NCBI GenBank assembly: GCA_036346395.1
Contig: CM070599.1
Span: forward strand, 18,529,232 to 18,593,231
From: Hsuehochloa calcarea
Lineage: Eukaryota > Streptophyta > Magnoliopsida > Poales > Poaceae
Length of the DNA stretch: 64,000 nt
Reading direction: 5' to 3'
The position numbers were made by a program, and so were the translations under genes. This document shows, piece by piece, positions 1 through 11,166 of this stretch; position 1 is the stretch's first letter, and the number at the start of each line of letters is the position of its first letter. The notes below the pieces were generated by a model. It was not told the origin of the DNA. It saw nothing but the letters and a program-made list of their open reading frames with translations, and did no database searches.

Positions 1-2495
1 ATCGGCCTTACCTTTGTCCCGGTACTTGCATCTCGCCCAGGCATTAGTAAATAATATGTTCAAAGAATCGCCACCATCAACCAACACTCGATTGACCCGA
101 CAGCTTGTTGATGGTGGGTTCGACCACAATCGGATATCGACTGATCGACTCAGAGTGATTGGGCAGTCATCCTTCTCAAAAGAGATGGTAACTTCCACCA
201 CTTCGGTAATTTATTGACGAGAGGAGTATGTATGGAATTTACTCTCGTCCGGCAGCTTTAAGTTGTCGCTTGGAGTCGTATGTCGATGATCCTCCGTAGA
301 TGTGCTCAACGGTATGTTATGGATCTTGAACGGCATCTCCTCATCATCCGACGACTTTGGCCACTGTATGTCCCACCCGCCGAGAGTAGGGAGGCCGCTT
401 GTCGTTGTAGTAGTCCTCGAGCTTTCTTTGGAAAACTTCGGAGTTGCGGAGGTCATGTCCTTCCTTTTATGAAAAGGACACCACCTTGGTTTGTCGCTCC
501 TACGATCGTGGCGCTTACCTTTGCCTTGATCGAGTACGACTTGGTGGTTTAGGGCTCTTTATCTTCACGGCTAAGACCTCCTTGAAACCACCGGTTTGTG
601 GTTTTGACTCTTTATTTTCTTCTTGGACTTTTTGCTTTTTGTCCTTACCAACTTCACCGCTCTCGAGGAGTGTACGTTTCTCGATCGATAGTGTTGTTCC
701 ACTCGACCGCCTCGAAGCGAGAGCATATCGATCGCCATCTCAAGAGCTCGGCAACGATGTTGGGAGGATTCAAAGCAATATCCTCCGTTATCCTTCTACT
801 ACGGACTCCTTGCTTAAAAGCCCCGATCACAGAGGAATCGAAATTTCCGAATTGAGTTACTAACCCGACTAAAGCGCTTGATGAATTGACGCAAAGTCTC
901 GTTGTTGTTCGCTTTATCCGTGCAAGTCGCCTTCCTTTCATGCATTGTATGTGCCTGGAAATTCGCTGTAGAAGATCGCAGAGGTGTTGCTAAGAGTAGA
1001 TCGACTCGAGTGGTTGGTTTAATAACCACGATCGAGCGGATCCTTCGAGCACACGGAAGGTAATTCGCCATTGCATGCTCTCCTCCTCCCGCCGCCGGAC
1101 ATTGTATAGATCTCAAGAAATTCGATGGGATTTTGAGATCCATCAAATTTCTCCATGTTCATCGGTCGAAAATGAGGTGGCAAATAATCGCTCAAGGTCA
1201 GCGAAAATGCCCAGATCCGGTAATCACTTCTTGACGCCTTCTTTGTAAGAAAGAAGGGTTAATATCACCAGTGATCGATTCGACGATACCAACCACAGCC
1301 GACTGCTCGTAGTAGGTCTCGGTTCTACGAGGGAATACTCCTCGTACTCCACCCGCTAGAATTTCTTTGTCAAGTGGTGAATGATCACCTCTCAGGGGCT
1401 TCTTGATCATCACCGATCGAAAAGTATTTCTCGAATAGGGATCGATTCGACTTATGGCCGTGTCGATTCCTACGAGAGAAATATTCGATTGATCGTAGCC
1501 GAGGAAGTCGCATTGCTACGACTCACCGAATGTTGTCGACGAGGTACCTCAGCCTTGTCATCACATTCAAGTCTTTGCGTAATCTCTTCAAAGAGAGAGA
1601 TCACATCGCGCTCGAGCAAGCTCTTGATCGGGATTCTCGAGCAAGTCGTTGATGTCCCGGAGTTCTTGTACCTCCTCCGATCGATGTTGAATGCGCCAGC
1701 GAGTTTTTCTCGATCGCAATTTTCTTTCTTCTGACGACATCAAAATCCTCCTCATCAGTCTTTGAGGCCTTCTCGATGGAGTGAGAATGTCGAGGATTTC
1801 CCTCGCTCATCGAGTGTTGGTTCTCTCTCACACCGGTGGTTCCTTGCCATTACCACGAGGGGCGCAGCAGTGTGATCTTCGGAGAGGATTCTTATCTCGG
1901 CCTCCATGAGGTCGACTCGATTTGAGGGAAGGACGAAGACCTCCGCTGATGATTCTCACTTGCGCCGAGGCCTCCCGCTTGAGGAGTGCTCGAGAGACAC
2001 CATTCGCGACTTGGAGTAATCCCTCCGTAGGGGAACTCCGGTTATAATCGCTCGCTCGCAAATGAGATCTGCGGGGAGACGGCCAATTTGCAGAAAGCAT
2101 GCTTGATCCCACCCTCTCCGGAGTTACCCCGAGAGAGGATCACTAGATCTTTGGTGGAGTCTCGAATGGTGGCTCCTTAACTTGACTCACCAAGTCGGAC
2201 CGCCTTAAGGGATTTGAACACTTGGAGGAAAAACTCGTCGTGTTGTGAGTCCTCCCGGTGCGGTTCGTCGGATTGACCCTTGTCCTTTGAGGGAATTGGC
2301 TCCTCTGTTGGACGATCGTTGTGGGGATAAGGATCCTCCTCAACTCCATTGATGGGATGGTTTCTGAAGAATAATCTCCGAGGCAACATCACCATCACGG
2401 ATGCATCACTCGGCTCGTAGTCGAAACCGGATCCATGTCGACGTCACAGAACCGCCAAGTCAAACCAGCTTCTCCTCGCTCCATCCTCCCGCCAT
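1..2495 (-). pseudogene. G1 Tat-type gypsy gag-protease remnant
   Basis: Read on the minus strand from an ATG at 2495 that lies about 75 bases inside the LTR. The frame opens with MAGGWSEEKL and breaks at once. Around 1146-654 the interrupted frames give a gag core (NNNETLRQFIKRFSRVSNS, then SVIGAFKQGVRSRRITED), typical of plant Ty3/gypsy Gag, which forms the particle and binds RNA. Around 105-46 the minus strand reads VLVDGGDSLNILF, the retropepsin active-site region in its plant gypsy D-G-G form. RT and integrase would lie beyond the left window edge. Many stops and frameshifts show it is not functional. Tat assignment rests on the protease motif and the tRNA-Asp-like primer site; the lineage is inference. 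Confidence 0.7.
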
Positions 2496-2546
2496 GATTG
2501 CATGAGATTTGGAAAAGAGAGTATGTTGACAAGAGATTACCGAAGA

Positions 2547-2564
2547 TCCCCACGGTCGGCGCCA
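2547..2564 (-). promoter_or_regulatory. G1 primer-binding site (tRNA-Asp-like)
   Basis: On the minus strand, five bases after the LTR end, the sequence reads TGGCGCCGACCGTGGGGA. TGGCGCCG followed by a G-rich stretch fits the 3' end of plant tRNA-Asp only partly, as in other Tat-type gypsy elements. Its place right after the LTR fixes the element's orientation as minus. Confidence 0.65.
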
Positions 2565-2817
2565 ATCGGTGTATTAGAACCGATCTTACGAAAGATTATT
2601 TGATTCGGGGTCTCCTAGAGATGAAATCACGCAGAGTGGTTGACACGGATGTTTAGACAGTTCAGCCTTCTCCGAGAGAATAATAACCCTAATCTGTGTG
2701 GTGTGGTATTCTTGATGATCAAGTAAGAAGCTAAGACTATTACAGAGAATAGTACTTGTATTTCTCCTTGACTCGCTCTATTTTTTCCTCCCTCCCCGTC
2801 TGTCTCCGATTGATGCC

Positions 2818-2826
2818 CTTATATAG
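2818..2826 (-). promoter_or_regulatory. TATA box of G1 LTR
   Basis: CTATATAAG on the minus strand, followed by GGC. It separates U3 (about 2830-3387) from R-U5 (about 2570-2790). Confidence 0.6.
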
Positions 2827-3058
2827 TCGTGAAGGAGTAGCCGCTTTGTATCTGGAAGAGGCGCCTTAATTGAGCCGAGAATGGGCGATGATGGCGTAAT
2901 TTCCGCGCATTGGCTTCTCCACGCCGTCTGTCAATTATCATTCGTAGATAATGGGGTATTTAAGCACTATTACTACGCGGAATAATAGTGCGTGCGCACT
3001 ATCTCGATTCCTTAATCAATTGGACCCACTTGCTCGTAGGTTTGATTATAAGGTGGTC

Positions 3059-3240
3059 GTGGTTTGCCCGGTCGAGGAGGACTTACGACCGTAGTAGTCG
3101 AGAAGGTCTTACGACTATATAGTGATCGAGAAGGACTTACGATCATGTAATGGTCGAGAAGGACTTACGACCATGTAATGGTCGAGAAAGACTTACGACT
3201 GTAGTAGTCGAGTAAGACTTACGACTATGGGGGTGATTGT
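3059..3240 (-). repeat. U3 tandem array, GTCGAGAAGGACTTACGAC type
   Basis: Five to six imperfect units of about 34-40 bases. Each carries GTCGAG(A/T)A(A/G)G(A/G)(A/T)CTTACGA(C/T) on the plus strand, followed by a TGTAATG or TGTAGTA spacer. The array lies about 240-420 bases upstream of the LTR TATA box on the minus strand. The core TACGACC/GGTCGTA also appears in arrays of other LTR families in this window. Confidence 0.8.
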
Positions 3241-3398
3241 AGAAGATCTTACAATCACTTGGTAGGCCTCTCCCTTATAAAAATAAGGGTACTTCTGGAG
3301 ACTATGTGACATCATATTTACCCATAATAAGAATTATAGATAATAGATAAAATGAGGATTATTAGATCCTCGTCACTACTGTTGACACCGAGTATCAT

Positions 3399-4124
3399 AT
3401 GAGCCTTGTTGCGCAACGAGTGCTGAGCGCACAAGTGGAGAGAGCGGAGCAAAATCAACGGCATAATTTGTTTCAAACCAAATTTCTTGTGAAAGACAGA
3501 GCCTGCAGTGTCATCATTGATGGAGGGAGCTGCAACAACCTTGCAAGCTCCGAGATGGTCGAGAAGCTTGGCTTGACCACACAACCACACCCACGTCCCT
3601 ACTACATCCAATGGTTCAATTCGTGTGGTAAGTTAAAGGTAAACAAAGTTGTGAACGTGCAATTTTCAGCTGGTAATTACAAAGATAGTTCTGACTTTGA
3701 TATAGTACCGATGCAAGCATGCTCTTTATTGCTCGGTAGGCCTTGGATATATGACAATGATGTTTTGCACCATGGTAGAGCTAATACCTACTCGTTCTTA
3801 CACAAGGGTAAGAAGATTGTTATTGCCTTTGACACCGGTGAGATTTTGAAAGATGAAGAAGAGCGCGCTAAAAATGAAAGAAACACCGATAAGCATGATT
3901 CTGAAAATCAGCAAGTAGCAAAACGTGTGTTCCCACCTAAAAGGGAGAAAGTGGCGTCTAGTCCTAAGTCCGAGGGGATTAAATTGAAGGGATGTGTTAT
4001 GATTGCCACTAAATCTGAACTTACTAAAATTTGTGATAATGAGCTGCCATGCTATGCTTTGATATGCAAAAATGCCTTATATTCGCTTGAGGATATAGCT
4101 AGCTCTTTCCCTCCTCATTGCTAA
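3399..4124 (+). pseudogene. G2 aspartic protease region
   Basis: A 241-residue open stretch. Retropepsin active-site sequence VIIDGGSCNNLASSEMVEKL lies near residues 45-65, and the second conserved block ACSLLLGRPWIYD near 109-121. It would cleave Gag-Pol inside the particle. The frame starts inside the polyprotein, so the ATG at 3399 is only the first internal methionine; homologous-looking sequence continues upstream to about 3388 (TEYHMSLVAQRV). The frame stops at 4122-4124, just before RT resumes at 4128, so gag-pol continuity is lost. Acidic-basic linker sequence fills residues 150-200. Confidence 0.75.
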
Positions 4125-4127
4125 CCT

Positions 4128-4949
4128 TTGCAGAGTATGTGGATGTATTCGGTGAGGTACCCGGGATTACCACCTATTCGAGGGATAGAGCATCAAATTG
4201 ATTTGATCCCAGGAGCGACTTTGCCAAACCGTGCTGCATATAGGACCAATCCAGAGGAGACTAAAGAAATTCAGCGACAAGTCCAAGATCTTTTGGACCG
4301 TGGGTACGTAAGAGAAAGCCTTAGTCCTTGTGCTGTTCCAGTTCTTTTGGTTCCTAAGAAAGACGGTAGTTGGCATATGTGTGTTGATTGCAGAGCCATT
4401 AATAACATTACTATAAGGTATCGTCATCCTATCCCTAGACTAGACGACATGCTTGATGAATTGAGTGGTTCTATTATTTTCACAAAGATTGACTTGCGGA
4501 GTGGTTACCACCAGATTAGAATGAAATTAGGAGATGAATGGAAAACTGCTTTTAAAACTAAGTTCGGATTATATGAGTGGTTAGTGATGCCTTTCGGTCT
4601 AACTAATGCACCTAGTACTTTTATGCGATTGATGAACGAGGTTTTACGCTCTTTCATTGGAAAATTTGTGGTGGTTTACTTTGATGATATCTTGATTTAT
4701 AGCAAGTCACATGAGCTACATTTGAATCATATACGTGCTGTTTTTAATGCTTTGAGAGATGCACGCTTGTTTGGTAACCTCAAAAGTGCACCTTTGCACC
4801 AATCGAAAGGCGCTTGGATATGTTGTGACACCACAGGAATTGAGGTGGATGAGACAAAGATTGTAGCCATCCAAAGCTGGCCGACGCCGACCATCGTGTC
4901 ACAAAGGAGCTTCCACGGCCTTGCCGGATTCTATCGGCGCTTTGTGTAG
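4128..4949 (+). pseudogene. G2 reverse transcriptase
   Basis: A 273-residue open stretch with all main RT blocks: LPPIRGIEHQIDLIPGA (17-33), GYVRESLSPCAVPVLLVPKK (59-78), the first catalytic Asp in FTKIDLRSGYHQI, the MPFGLTNAPSTF block, and the catalytic YFDDILIYSKS near residue 182. After about 4785 (LFGNLK) the expected Cys-rich step into the thumb is scrambled (SAPLHQSKGAW), a small insertion-deletion patch, before GLAGFYRRFV closes the domain. A frameshift at about 4950 separates it from RNase H. The fold is recognisable but the enzyme cannot be made as one polyprotein. Confidence 0.85.
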
Positions 4950-5600
4950 ATTTCAGACCATTGCCGCACTATTGAATGAATTGACAAAGAAAGGAGTGCC
5001 TTCCAATGGGGACTCGCAAGAGAAGGCATTCAACTTGTTGAAAGAGAAGCTCACCCAAGCACCCCTACTCCAACTCCCCGATTTTGGTAAGACTTTTGAG
5101 ATTGAATGACGCTAGCGGGATTGGAATAGGTGGTGTATTGATTCAAGAAGGTAAACCGGTTGCATATTTTAGCGAGAAACTAAATGGGCCTAGTTTGAAT
5201 TATTCCACCTATGACAAAGAATTGTATGCTTTAGTTCGTGTGCTTCAAACTTGGCAACATTATTTATGGCCCAAAAAATTTGTTATACATTCTGATCATG
5301 AATCGCTAAAACATATTAGAGTCAAGCTAAACCGAATAAACGACATGCTAATTGGGTAGAATTTATTGAGTCGCTTCCATATGTCATAAAGCATAAGAAA
5401 GGTAAGGACAATGTGATTGCTGATGCGCTCTCTAGACGTTATACCATGTTATCTCAACTTGACCATAAGATTTTTGGTTTGGAGGCCATTAAGAGTTTAT
5501 ATGTCACTGATTTGGACTTTAAGGAAGTGCTTGAACATTGTAAAGAAGGGAAGTCATGGAATAACTATGTGTCAATGATGGTTTGATCTATCGTGCTAAC
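4921..5600 (+). pseudogene. G2 RNase H, frameshifted
   Basis: Three overlapping frames carry the gypsy RNase H. At 4957-5107: FQTIAALLNELTKKGVP and LLQLPDFGKTFEIE. At 5105-5359: DASGIGIGGVLIQEGKPVAY, NYSTYDKELYALVR, WPKKFVIHSDHESLKH. From about 5345, in a third frame, NWVEFIESLPYVIKHKKGKD and NVIADALSRRYTML. The catalytic carboxylates D (DASG), E (DKELYA) and D (SDHESL) are present, but at least two frameshifts break the chain. It would remove the RNA strand of RNA:DNA hybrids during reverse transcription. Confidence 0.75.
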
Positions 5601-5663
5601 AAGCTATGCATTCCAAATTAGCTCTGTTCGCCTTTTATTGTTACAGAGGCACACGGAGGAGGT

Positions 5664-6290
5664 TTGATGGCGCATTTTGGAGCAAAAAGACAAGATGTGC
5701 TAACCACCCACTTCTTTTGGCCAAAGATGAGGCGTGATGTCGAGCGCTACGTGGCTCGCTGCACTACATGCAATAAAGCTAAGTCCCGTCTCCATCCACA
5801 TGGACTTTATATGCCTCTTCCTATTCCTAGTGCCCCTTGGGAGGATATTTCTATGGATTTTGTTTTAGGATTGCCTAGGACAAAGAGGGGGAGAGATAGT
5901 ATATTTGTCGTAGTGGATCGATTTTCTAAAATGGCACATTTTATATCTTGTCACAAGAGCGATGATGCTACAAACATAGCTGATTTGTTTTTCAGGGAAA
6001 TCATTCGCTTGCATGGAGTGCCCAATACTATTGTCTTGGATCGCGATGCGAAGTTTTTGCGCCACTTTTGGAGATCGCTTTGGAATAAATTGGGGACAAA
6101 GCTGCTGTTTTCTACTACGTGTCATCCCCAAACTGATGGACAAACGGAGGTTGTCAACCGCACGTTATCCACCATGTTGCGGGCTGTTTTAAAGAAGAAC
6201 TTGAAGATGTGGGAAGAGTGTTTACCGTATATTGAGTTTGCTTACAATAGGTCAGTACACTCCACCACCAAGGTAAGTCCGCTTCTGTAG
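5664..6290 (+). pseudogene. G2 integrase, zinc and catalytic domains
   Basis: A 208-residue stretch. The zinc-binding part shows MMAHFGAKRQDVLTTHFFWP followed by CTTCNKAK (HHCC type, residues 1-42). The catalytic core has D (EDISMDFVLGLP), D (NTIVLDRDAKF; usually SDRD in relatives) and E (HPQTDGQTEVVNRTL). The frame ends at 6288-6290 after STTKVSPLL, where relatives continue into a linker. The neighbouring 5600-5663 carries a degraded link from RNase H. The catalytic triad is intact, so inactivation comes from broken continuity. Confidence 0.8.
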
Positions 6291-6357
6291 TGTATGGTTT
6301 TAACCCCGTGGTTCTATTGATTTACTACCTTTACCAACCTCTGAAAAATAAATATAG

Positions 6358-6867
6358 ATGCTAAGAAGCGTCGCATTTATTCTCAAGTTGCATGAGACCA
6401 CTAAAGAGAATATAGAGCGTATGACTGAAAAGTATAGGGTTGCTGGAAATAAAGGTAGGAAAATTGTCAAAATTGAACCAGGTGATTTAGTTTGGGTTCA
6501 TTTGAGAAAGGATAGATTTCCGAAATTAAGAAAATCAAAGTTGATGCCTAGAGCTGCAGGACCGTTTAAGATAATTAAGAAGATAAATGATAATGCATAT
6601 CGCTTAGAATTACTCGCAGATTTTGGGGTTAGTCCCACATTTAACATTTCAGATTTGAAACCATACGTGGGAGAAGAAGATGAGCTTGAGTCGAGGACGA
6701 CTCCAATTCAAGAGGGGGAGTATGATGAGGACATCCCTCCTTCGGACACACGTACTACACAAGACCCTCCAGATTTGGGTGTTGAACTACAAGGTCCTAT
6801 GACAAGAGCTAGAGCACGTGACTTAATCTATCGTAAAATCGCTTCTAGGGTCGAGTGTATTATTTGA
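6358..6867 (+). pseudogene. G2 integrase C-terminus running into the 3' LTR
   Basis: A 169-residue stretch with the GPF/Y-type module: KIEPGDLVWVHLRKDRFP, SKLMPRAAGPFKIIKKINDN, then FGVSPTFNISDLKPYVGEED. The polypurine tract AGAGGGGGAG (6711-6720) is itself translated as QEGEY, and translation continues some 48 codons into the LTR to the stop at 6865-6867 (ending PMTRARARDL...). No classical chromodomain is visible. A pol C-terminus encoded inside the LTR is known for CRM elements, where the tail (CR motif) is thought to aid centromere targeting. That function here is inference. Confidence 0.7.
6709..6720 (+). other. G2 polypurine tract
   Basis: AAGAGGGGGAG directly upstream of the TG that starts the LTR. 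It is the plus-strand primer site and also lies inside the pol frame. Confidence 0.7.
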
Positions 6868-6922
6868 GAACTCTATGATGTCGCCTAATGGAGACGATTT
6901 ACTTGTACTGTGAATCTAGTAT

Positions 6923-7078
6923 TACGACCGGCCCACAGGTTTACGACCACTTCAAGAAGACATACGACCAGTTCAAGAAGGTCTACGACCACTTCAAGAA
7001 GGCCTACGACCAGATGACTCGTTGGGAGCAATCTACGACCAGAGAGGCGAGCACAGTACTCGTTGGACACAATCTATG
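6923..7078 (+). repeat. U3 array of TACGACCA-centred units in G2 LTR
   Basis: Four to five units of about 21-24 bases: TACGACC(A/G) then (G/C)(T/A)TCAAGAAG(G/A)(T/C)C. The array ends in variants such as TCTACGACCAGAGAGG and ACAATCTATGAC. It sits 230-350 bases upstream of the TATA box. Confidence 0.8.
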
Positions 7079-7277
7079 ACTAAAGATAGTATGGACTCCT
7101 CAAGACCACCCTAGGACCGGCCCTACGACTAGGTCTTCGACTGTAAATACGCGACACAAGGTGTCACACACCGCTTTGGAAACTAATAAGACTTTGTAAA
7201 CGTGACGAGGTCGGAGTCCGTGTTGTGTACGCTTCATCCCACGGCCGCACAACCCTAGGTCGACCTCCTCACGCCCC

Positions 7278-7288
7278 CTATATATATA
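7278..7288 (+). promoter_or_regulatory. TATA box of G2 LTR
   Basis: CTATATATATA followed by CGAGAGCG, on the plus strand in line with the element's orientation. Confidence 0.55.
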
Positions 7289-7623
7289 CGAGAGCGCCAT
7301 AGTTTAGAGGCGGGTTTTTCTTAGATTATTCCGCCAATTGCACTTTCTCCGATTATCGGTTTGAGGAACCCCACTTGTAAACTTCATCCATATCCGCAAT
7401 ACAGATTGCATCTACCTTGTTCTTGTGAGTTGCTTCGATTGCTTGCGGGAACAATAACCTTCGTGGTAAGGTCGATCGCGCAAGCGTGGTCGATAACGAC
7501 AGCGTGCGGGTGTAGCGAATTGCGAGGAGACGATCCGCTGGTGGAAGCCTCAAAGCGCCAACGCCCTCACGATTTAACCAAATTGAACCTATCGAAGATC
7601 GGCGCCGTGACTCATCGAGCTTT

Positions 7624-7722
7624 GCTCAAGATGTCCATGACCGTGGACACGCTATTCGAATAGTTTTACACTGCAGAGGTTGTACAACTTTACCCACAAG
7701 ACATGAATTCTCTAGTTTGTTT
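7624..7722 (-). repeat. Recurring non-coding module, T2 copy
   Basis: The plus strand reads GTCCATGACCGTGGACACG, then CTATTCGAATAG, CACTGCAGAGGTTGTACA and ACTTTACCCACAAGAC. The same ordered blocks occur in both T1 LTRs (29855-29940, 38560-38645) and, inverted, in G3 (56890-56975). Confidence 0.75.
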
Positions 7723-7937
7723 GGCATCCGTCGATCCCACCGCCACTACCTTAGGTAAGCGCCTAGAGCACGTGTCAAGGCTTTTACAATGCGTCATCCC
7801 ACCGTAGCCTTACTCGCTAAGGTTTCGCTTCCATTGGGCTAACCACCACGGATTCAAGCCCCTCTGCGCCATGTGGGAATACTGTAACCGACACCCACAC
7901 ACCAAAATGGCACAACCGCAGTGGAATGTTACAAATT

Positions 7938-9796
7938 TGTAGGACCGGAAAGGCGATCGAGGGGGTGAATAGGCGCTTTCACAATTTTTCGCCTAAGTCG
8001 AATTCAACACGAACTTTACTCCTTTAGCTATGAGAGCTACGAAGATCGCAGAAGCACACGTGAAGCCTTGTCTTTGAACTCGACAAACCCCGACAACCAC
8101 AAGACACAAATGTGGAGACTTAAACTCAAAGGGTTGATCTGGGCACAAGCGGTCAGACCGGCTACCACGGGCGGTCGGACCGACGTTCTACCAATGTCCG
8201 ACCAAGAACTCATCTGGCGGTCGGACCGGTGGGCAACGTTCGACCCGCAAGATAAATGTCTCGAATATACGAGCGGTCGGATCATTGCTATAAGACCCGT
8301 CGACCGGTTCATTCAAGATGAAAAATCCACCCCAAATCCAAAACGAAATTTGATCCAACTTTTGATTCAACCAATGAAACTTGACCAAATTTCGAGCACA
8401 CCTCCCTAATGATATTGGAGACCTATTTATAGCGACGATCCTTCAGATCCACTTCGCAGAAACAATCTCTCAAGGATTAAACAAAGAAGTGCACAAACCC
8501 TAGAAATATAAAAATCTTTGATTCAAGACTTGCTTGTGGGGATTGATGGTCTAGATGATTCTAGGAGTATTCCCACACACCAAAGCAAGACAAAATGGGT
8601 CAAGAGACCAAGTATAAACCCTTGAATCAAGGAAGCACCAAATTCATCCAAATGAGAGAAGAACACAAAGAGAAGACAAACGATCTCTCAAGCAAGCATC
8701 ACAAGATTGATTGATCTCACAAGATGCTTACAAAGCCACTCCAACTAGGAGGACAAGAGCTCACCCAAGGAGCATACAATCTCTCCCTCTCTTCCTCTCC
8801 AAACCCTAACCCTAGAAAAGCAAGGGAAGAAACCAAATGAATGCCTCCCAGGTTTTCCTTCTCCCCCTTTCCTATTTATACTAGAGAGGACTAGAGTCAC
8901 ATTTGGGGCCCACTCACACATGGGACCCACACACTAACTGCTGAAGCAATCCGCTTCACCACGTAGGTTGATCACGGTTCTCATCGACGCCAAGCCTCTC
9001 TTGTCCGAATCCCATCGGAACCTCCCGCAGACTCGCACCGATATCCGCACCGCCGATCCAACCAAATGATCGAACCACCCGCTCGATCCATCTTGCCCAT
9101 CTCGCACCATGCTTGAGTCACACGACTCACCCGATCCCCGATCGCTCGACCTTAGCTCTCCAAGCGTAGTCCCGATCCACTCACCGCTGACGCCGTTGAC
9201 ACGCAAGCCACCGCACAAAGAATAGACAAACAAACCGCTTCCGGAACAAGTTCTTCACAACTTGACCCACGTTAGTTCCACAATGCAATATGCAACAATA
9301 AAGCATTGATAACTAAACATTAAACACAATCAACATGCATCAATGCGAACTTGGCTTACCTCCAGTCATCACGGCCCGATCGCCCCACAAGGCCGGTCCG
9401 ACCGATATCAGCCGGCGGACCGCTCCCACAACGGCGGTCGGACGGCCAAAAACTTAGCCTAAAATCTAGCTTGAAAATCCAAACCTTCCGAATTTTCAAC
9501 TCAATAGAACTTTTGACCGGAGCTCCAAAATGATAAAACCACATCCGTGAGACTCCTCACCGCTTCCACAACCTATTTTTGGATTAGCCCCAAAATCCAT
9601 TTTAGGTCGGCCGGTCCGACCGCCACCGATGCCGGTCCGACCGCCCCAGGCGGTCCGAACGCCCACACCACGGCCGACCGCCGTGGTCCGACAAAGATGA
9701 AGCAAACCTCAAAACGCGAGATTTTGCAAACCAACAAAGCCATTGCCAATTGACTCATCATCCCGAGATCGTGCACATATCCTCACGATATCCACA
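7938..9796 (-). repeat. S1 3' LTR
   Basis: 1,859 bases. The plus strand runs from TGTAGGACCGGAAAGGCG to CACGATATCCACA. The polypurine tract lies next to its right end. Minus-strand TATA box TATAAATAGG at about 8871-8880. Palindromes of GGTCGGACCG type cluster at 8145-8290, 9372-9450 and 9605-9690, on both sides of the promoter. Confidence 0.9.
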
Positions 9797-9806
9797 ATCT
9801 CCCTTG
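9797..9806 (-). other. S1 polypurine tract
   Basis: AAGGGAGAT on the minus strand immediately before the 3' LTR. In S2 the equivalent is AAGGGGGAGAC. Confidence 0.7.
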
Positions 9807-11166
9807 ATGAACACATTGGCAATTCCCAAGAAAATGTGGTTTTTCAAATTGAAAAGTAAAATCGCTGCTAGATAAAGGCACAACTTGGTCCATAAGCAAG
9901 AAAAAGCTTAGGAACCACCAAGTCGGCTTCGTAATAGTATAGGCAAGTGAGATAAGGCAATGAACGCACAAACGAATTCAAATTCCGAAGATGGCCAAAA
10001 ATCTCACTAAGGTCCATATGAAAGACAACATGTTCTATTTGACCTTTGATCATTGTGAGTCTTCTTGAATTGCAATTCAAATCGTAAAAGGCAATAAAAC
10101 CAGAGACTCAACTCACTATGATCACAAATTTTCAAAAGGTTCACAATTTTTTTGTGTGTGTGTGTGTTCTTTTATGCATGAAACCTTATGTGAACCAAAA
10201 GTCTAAAGCAAAGATTTTCTTCAATCCTTCTCCCCTTTGACAATGAATTCATCAAGATGCATGAGAGAAGAACGAGCATGAAGAAATGACTTTATTTGAA
10301 ATTTAGCAAAAGGAGCCATGACCATTATCTATGTAGACAAGACAAGACATATACCAAGCCATATAAAGAGTAGAAGCTATATTCAATCATGGCAAAACAT
10401 GTACCGCAAAGCTAACACCAAGATAGCGTAAACTGAGATTAATGAAATTAAAACCATGAAAGGTTGCTCAATGTCATAGATTCACTAAAAGCAACCAAAA
10501 ATGAGTCAAGCCATGTCTATAAGCAAAAGAGACTCAAAACAAGAGCTGAGGCATTTTGAGCATCAAGAGTATTCTTTTGAAGCAAAACTCAAGCACTTAG
10601 CATTTTGAGCATTTTCCTAAAAGGATTTTTTTATTGTGCTAGATCTCAAGCCTTGCCGCACCATCTCAAGCGATAAGCTTAAAAGAGTGGTCTAGGTCAT
10701 CCAAAACTCCCCGAGTTCATGCCTAGTGCAATGGCAAGCCGTCTCATGAGAAAGGATTGGTGAGATCGCTTTTTCGCATTTAAAATCTCATTTTTCATTT
10801 GCTTGACTTAAGAAGATAAAAAGCTCATTTTTCATCTCAAAATAAGTTCAAGACTCAATTCAGCTTGTAAGACATGGCAAGAATCATAAGAGGATCACTA
10901 GAGCAAAACTAGTCACAAGATCCAACAAGTCATGATTCGATTCAATTTGCTCACAGATATAAAGCTAGCAAGGGAAAAGCTAAGCCAAAACACGAAGAGC
11001 CATAAAAGAAGTCCAGCAGACTATCACTTGATATGACAAGGTATAGAGTATGAAATCAAGCCATACAAGGATAATACTCAAAGCTCCACAATTTTTATTA
11101 TGCAATGCACGACATTTGAAATAAAAATGCATTATGATACAATGAAAACAGAAAGAGCAAATTCCC
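9807..11166 (-). other. S1 3' untranslated spacer
   Basis: About 1.36 kb between the deletion junction and the 3' LTR, the reverse-complement counterpart of S2 26877-28267. I see no long frame on either strand and no envelope-like gene. It contains a short TG microsatellite (10152-10167) absent from S2. Confidence 0.7.

Larger units (their letters stand above)
2570..3387 (-). repeat. G1 5' LTR
   Basis: About 818 bases bounded on the plus strand by TGTATTAGAACC and ACTGTTGACA, so TG...CA in both directions. The primer-binding site lies on its low-coordinate side, which makes it the 5' LTR of a minus-strand element. It has a TATA box on the minus strand near 2822 and a repeat array in U3 (3059-3240). 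The right end abuts the coding region of G2 without a recognisable target duplication; the other LTR is outside the window. Confidence 0.7.
3388..7617 (+). mobile_element. G2, 5'-truncated gypsy element (probable CRM chromovirus)
   Basis: A plus-strand Ty3/gypsy body with protease, RT, RNase H, integrase and one 3' LTR. The 5' LTR, gag and start of protease are missing: coding sequence begins abruptly at 3388 next to the G1 LTR. The domain order PR-RT-RH-INT is gypsy. The motifs DGGSCNN, YFDDILIYSKS and a pol C-terminus running past the polypurine tract into the LTR fit the CRM clade of centromeric chromoviruses. That is my recollection of the family, not a search, so the clade is moderately sure and the superfamily very sure. 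Confidence 0.8.
6723..7617 (+). repeat. G2 3' LTR
   Basis: It starts TGATGAGGACATCC after the polypurine tract. It holds the last 48 codons of pol, a TACGACCA-type array (6923-7045) and a TATA box at 7278. The end is placed near GTGACTCATC at about 7617, where sequence changes to the T2 remnant; this right border is approximate. No second LTR exists in the window, so the termini cannot be checked against a partner. Confidence 0.6.

Noticed and set aside
3380..3400. Target duplication between G1 LTR and G2
   Set aside because: G2 starts inside the protease region, so the border is a deletion or an insertion edge of G1. No matching repeat can be tested within the window.
10152..10167. TG microsatellite as regulatory Z-DNA
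   Set aside because: Only about seven repeats in a decaying spacer, absent from the sister element.
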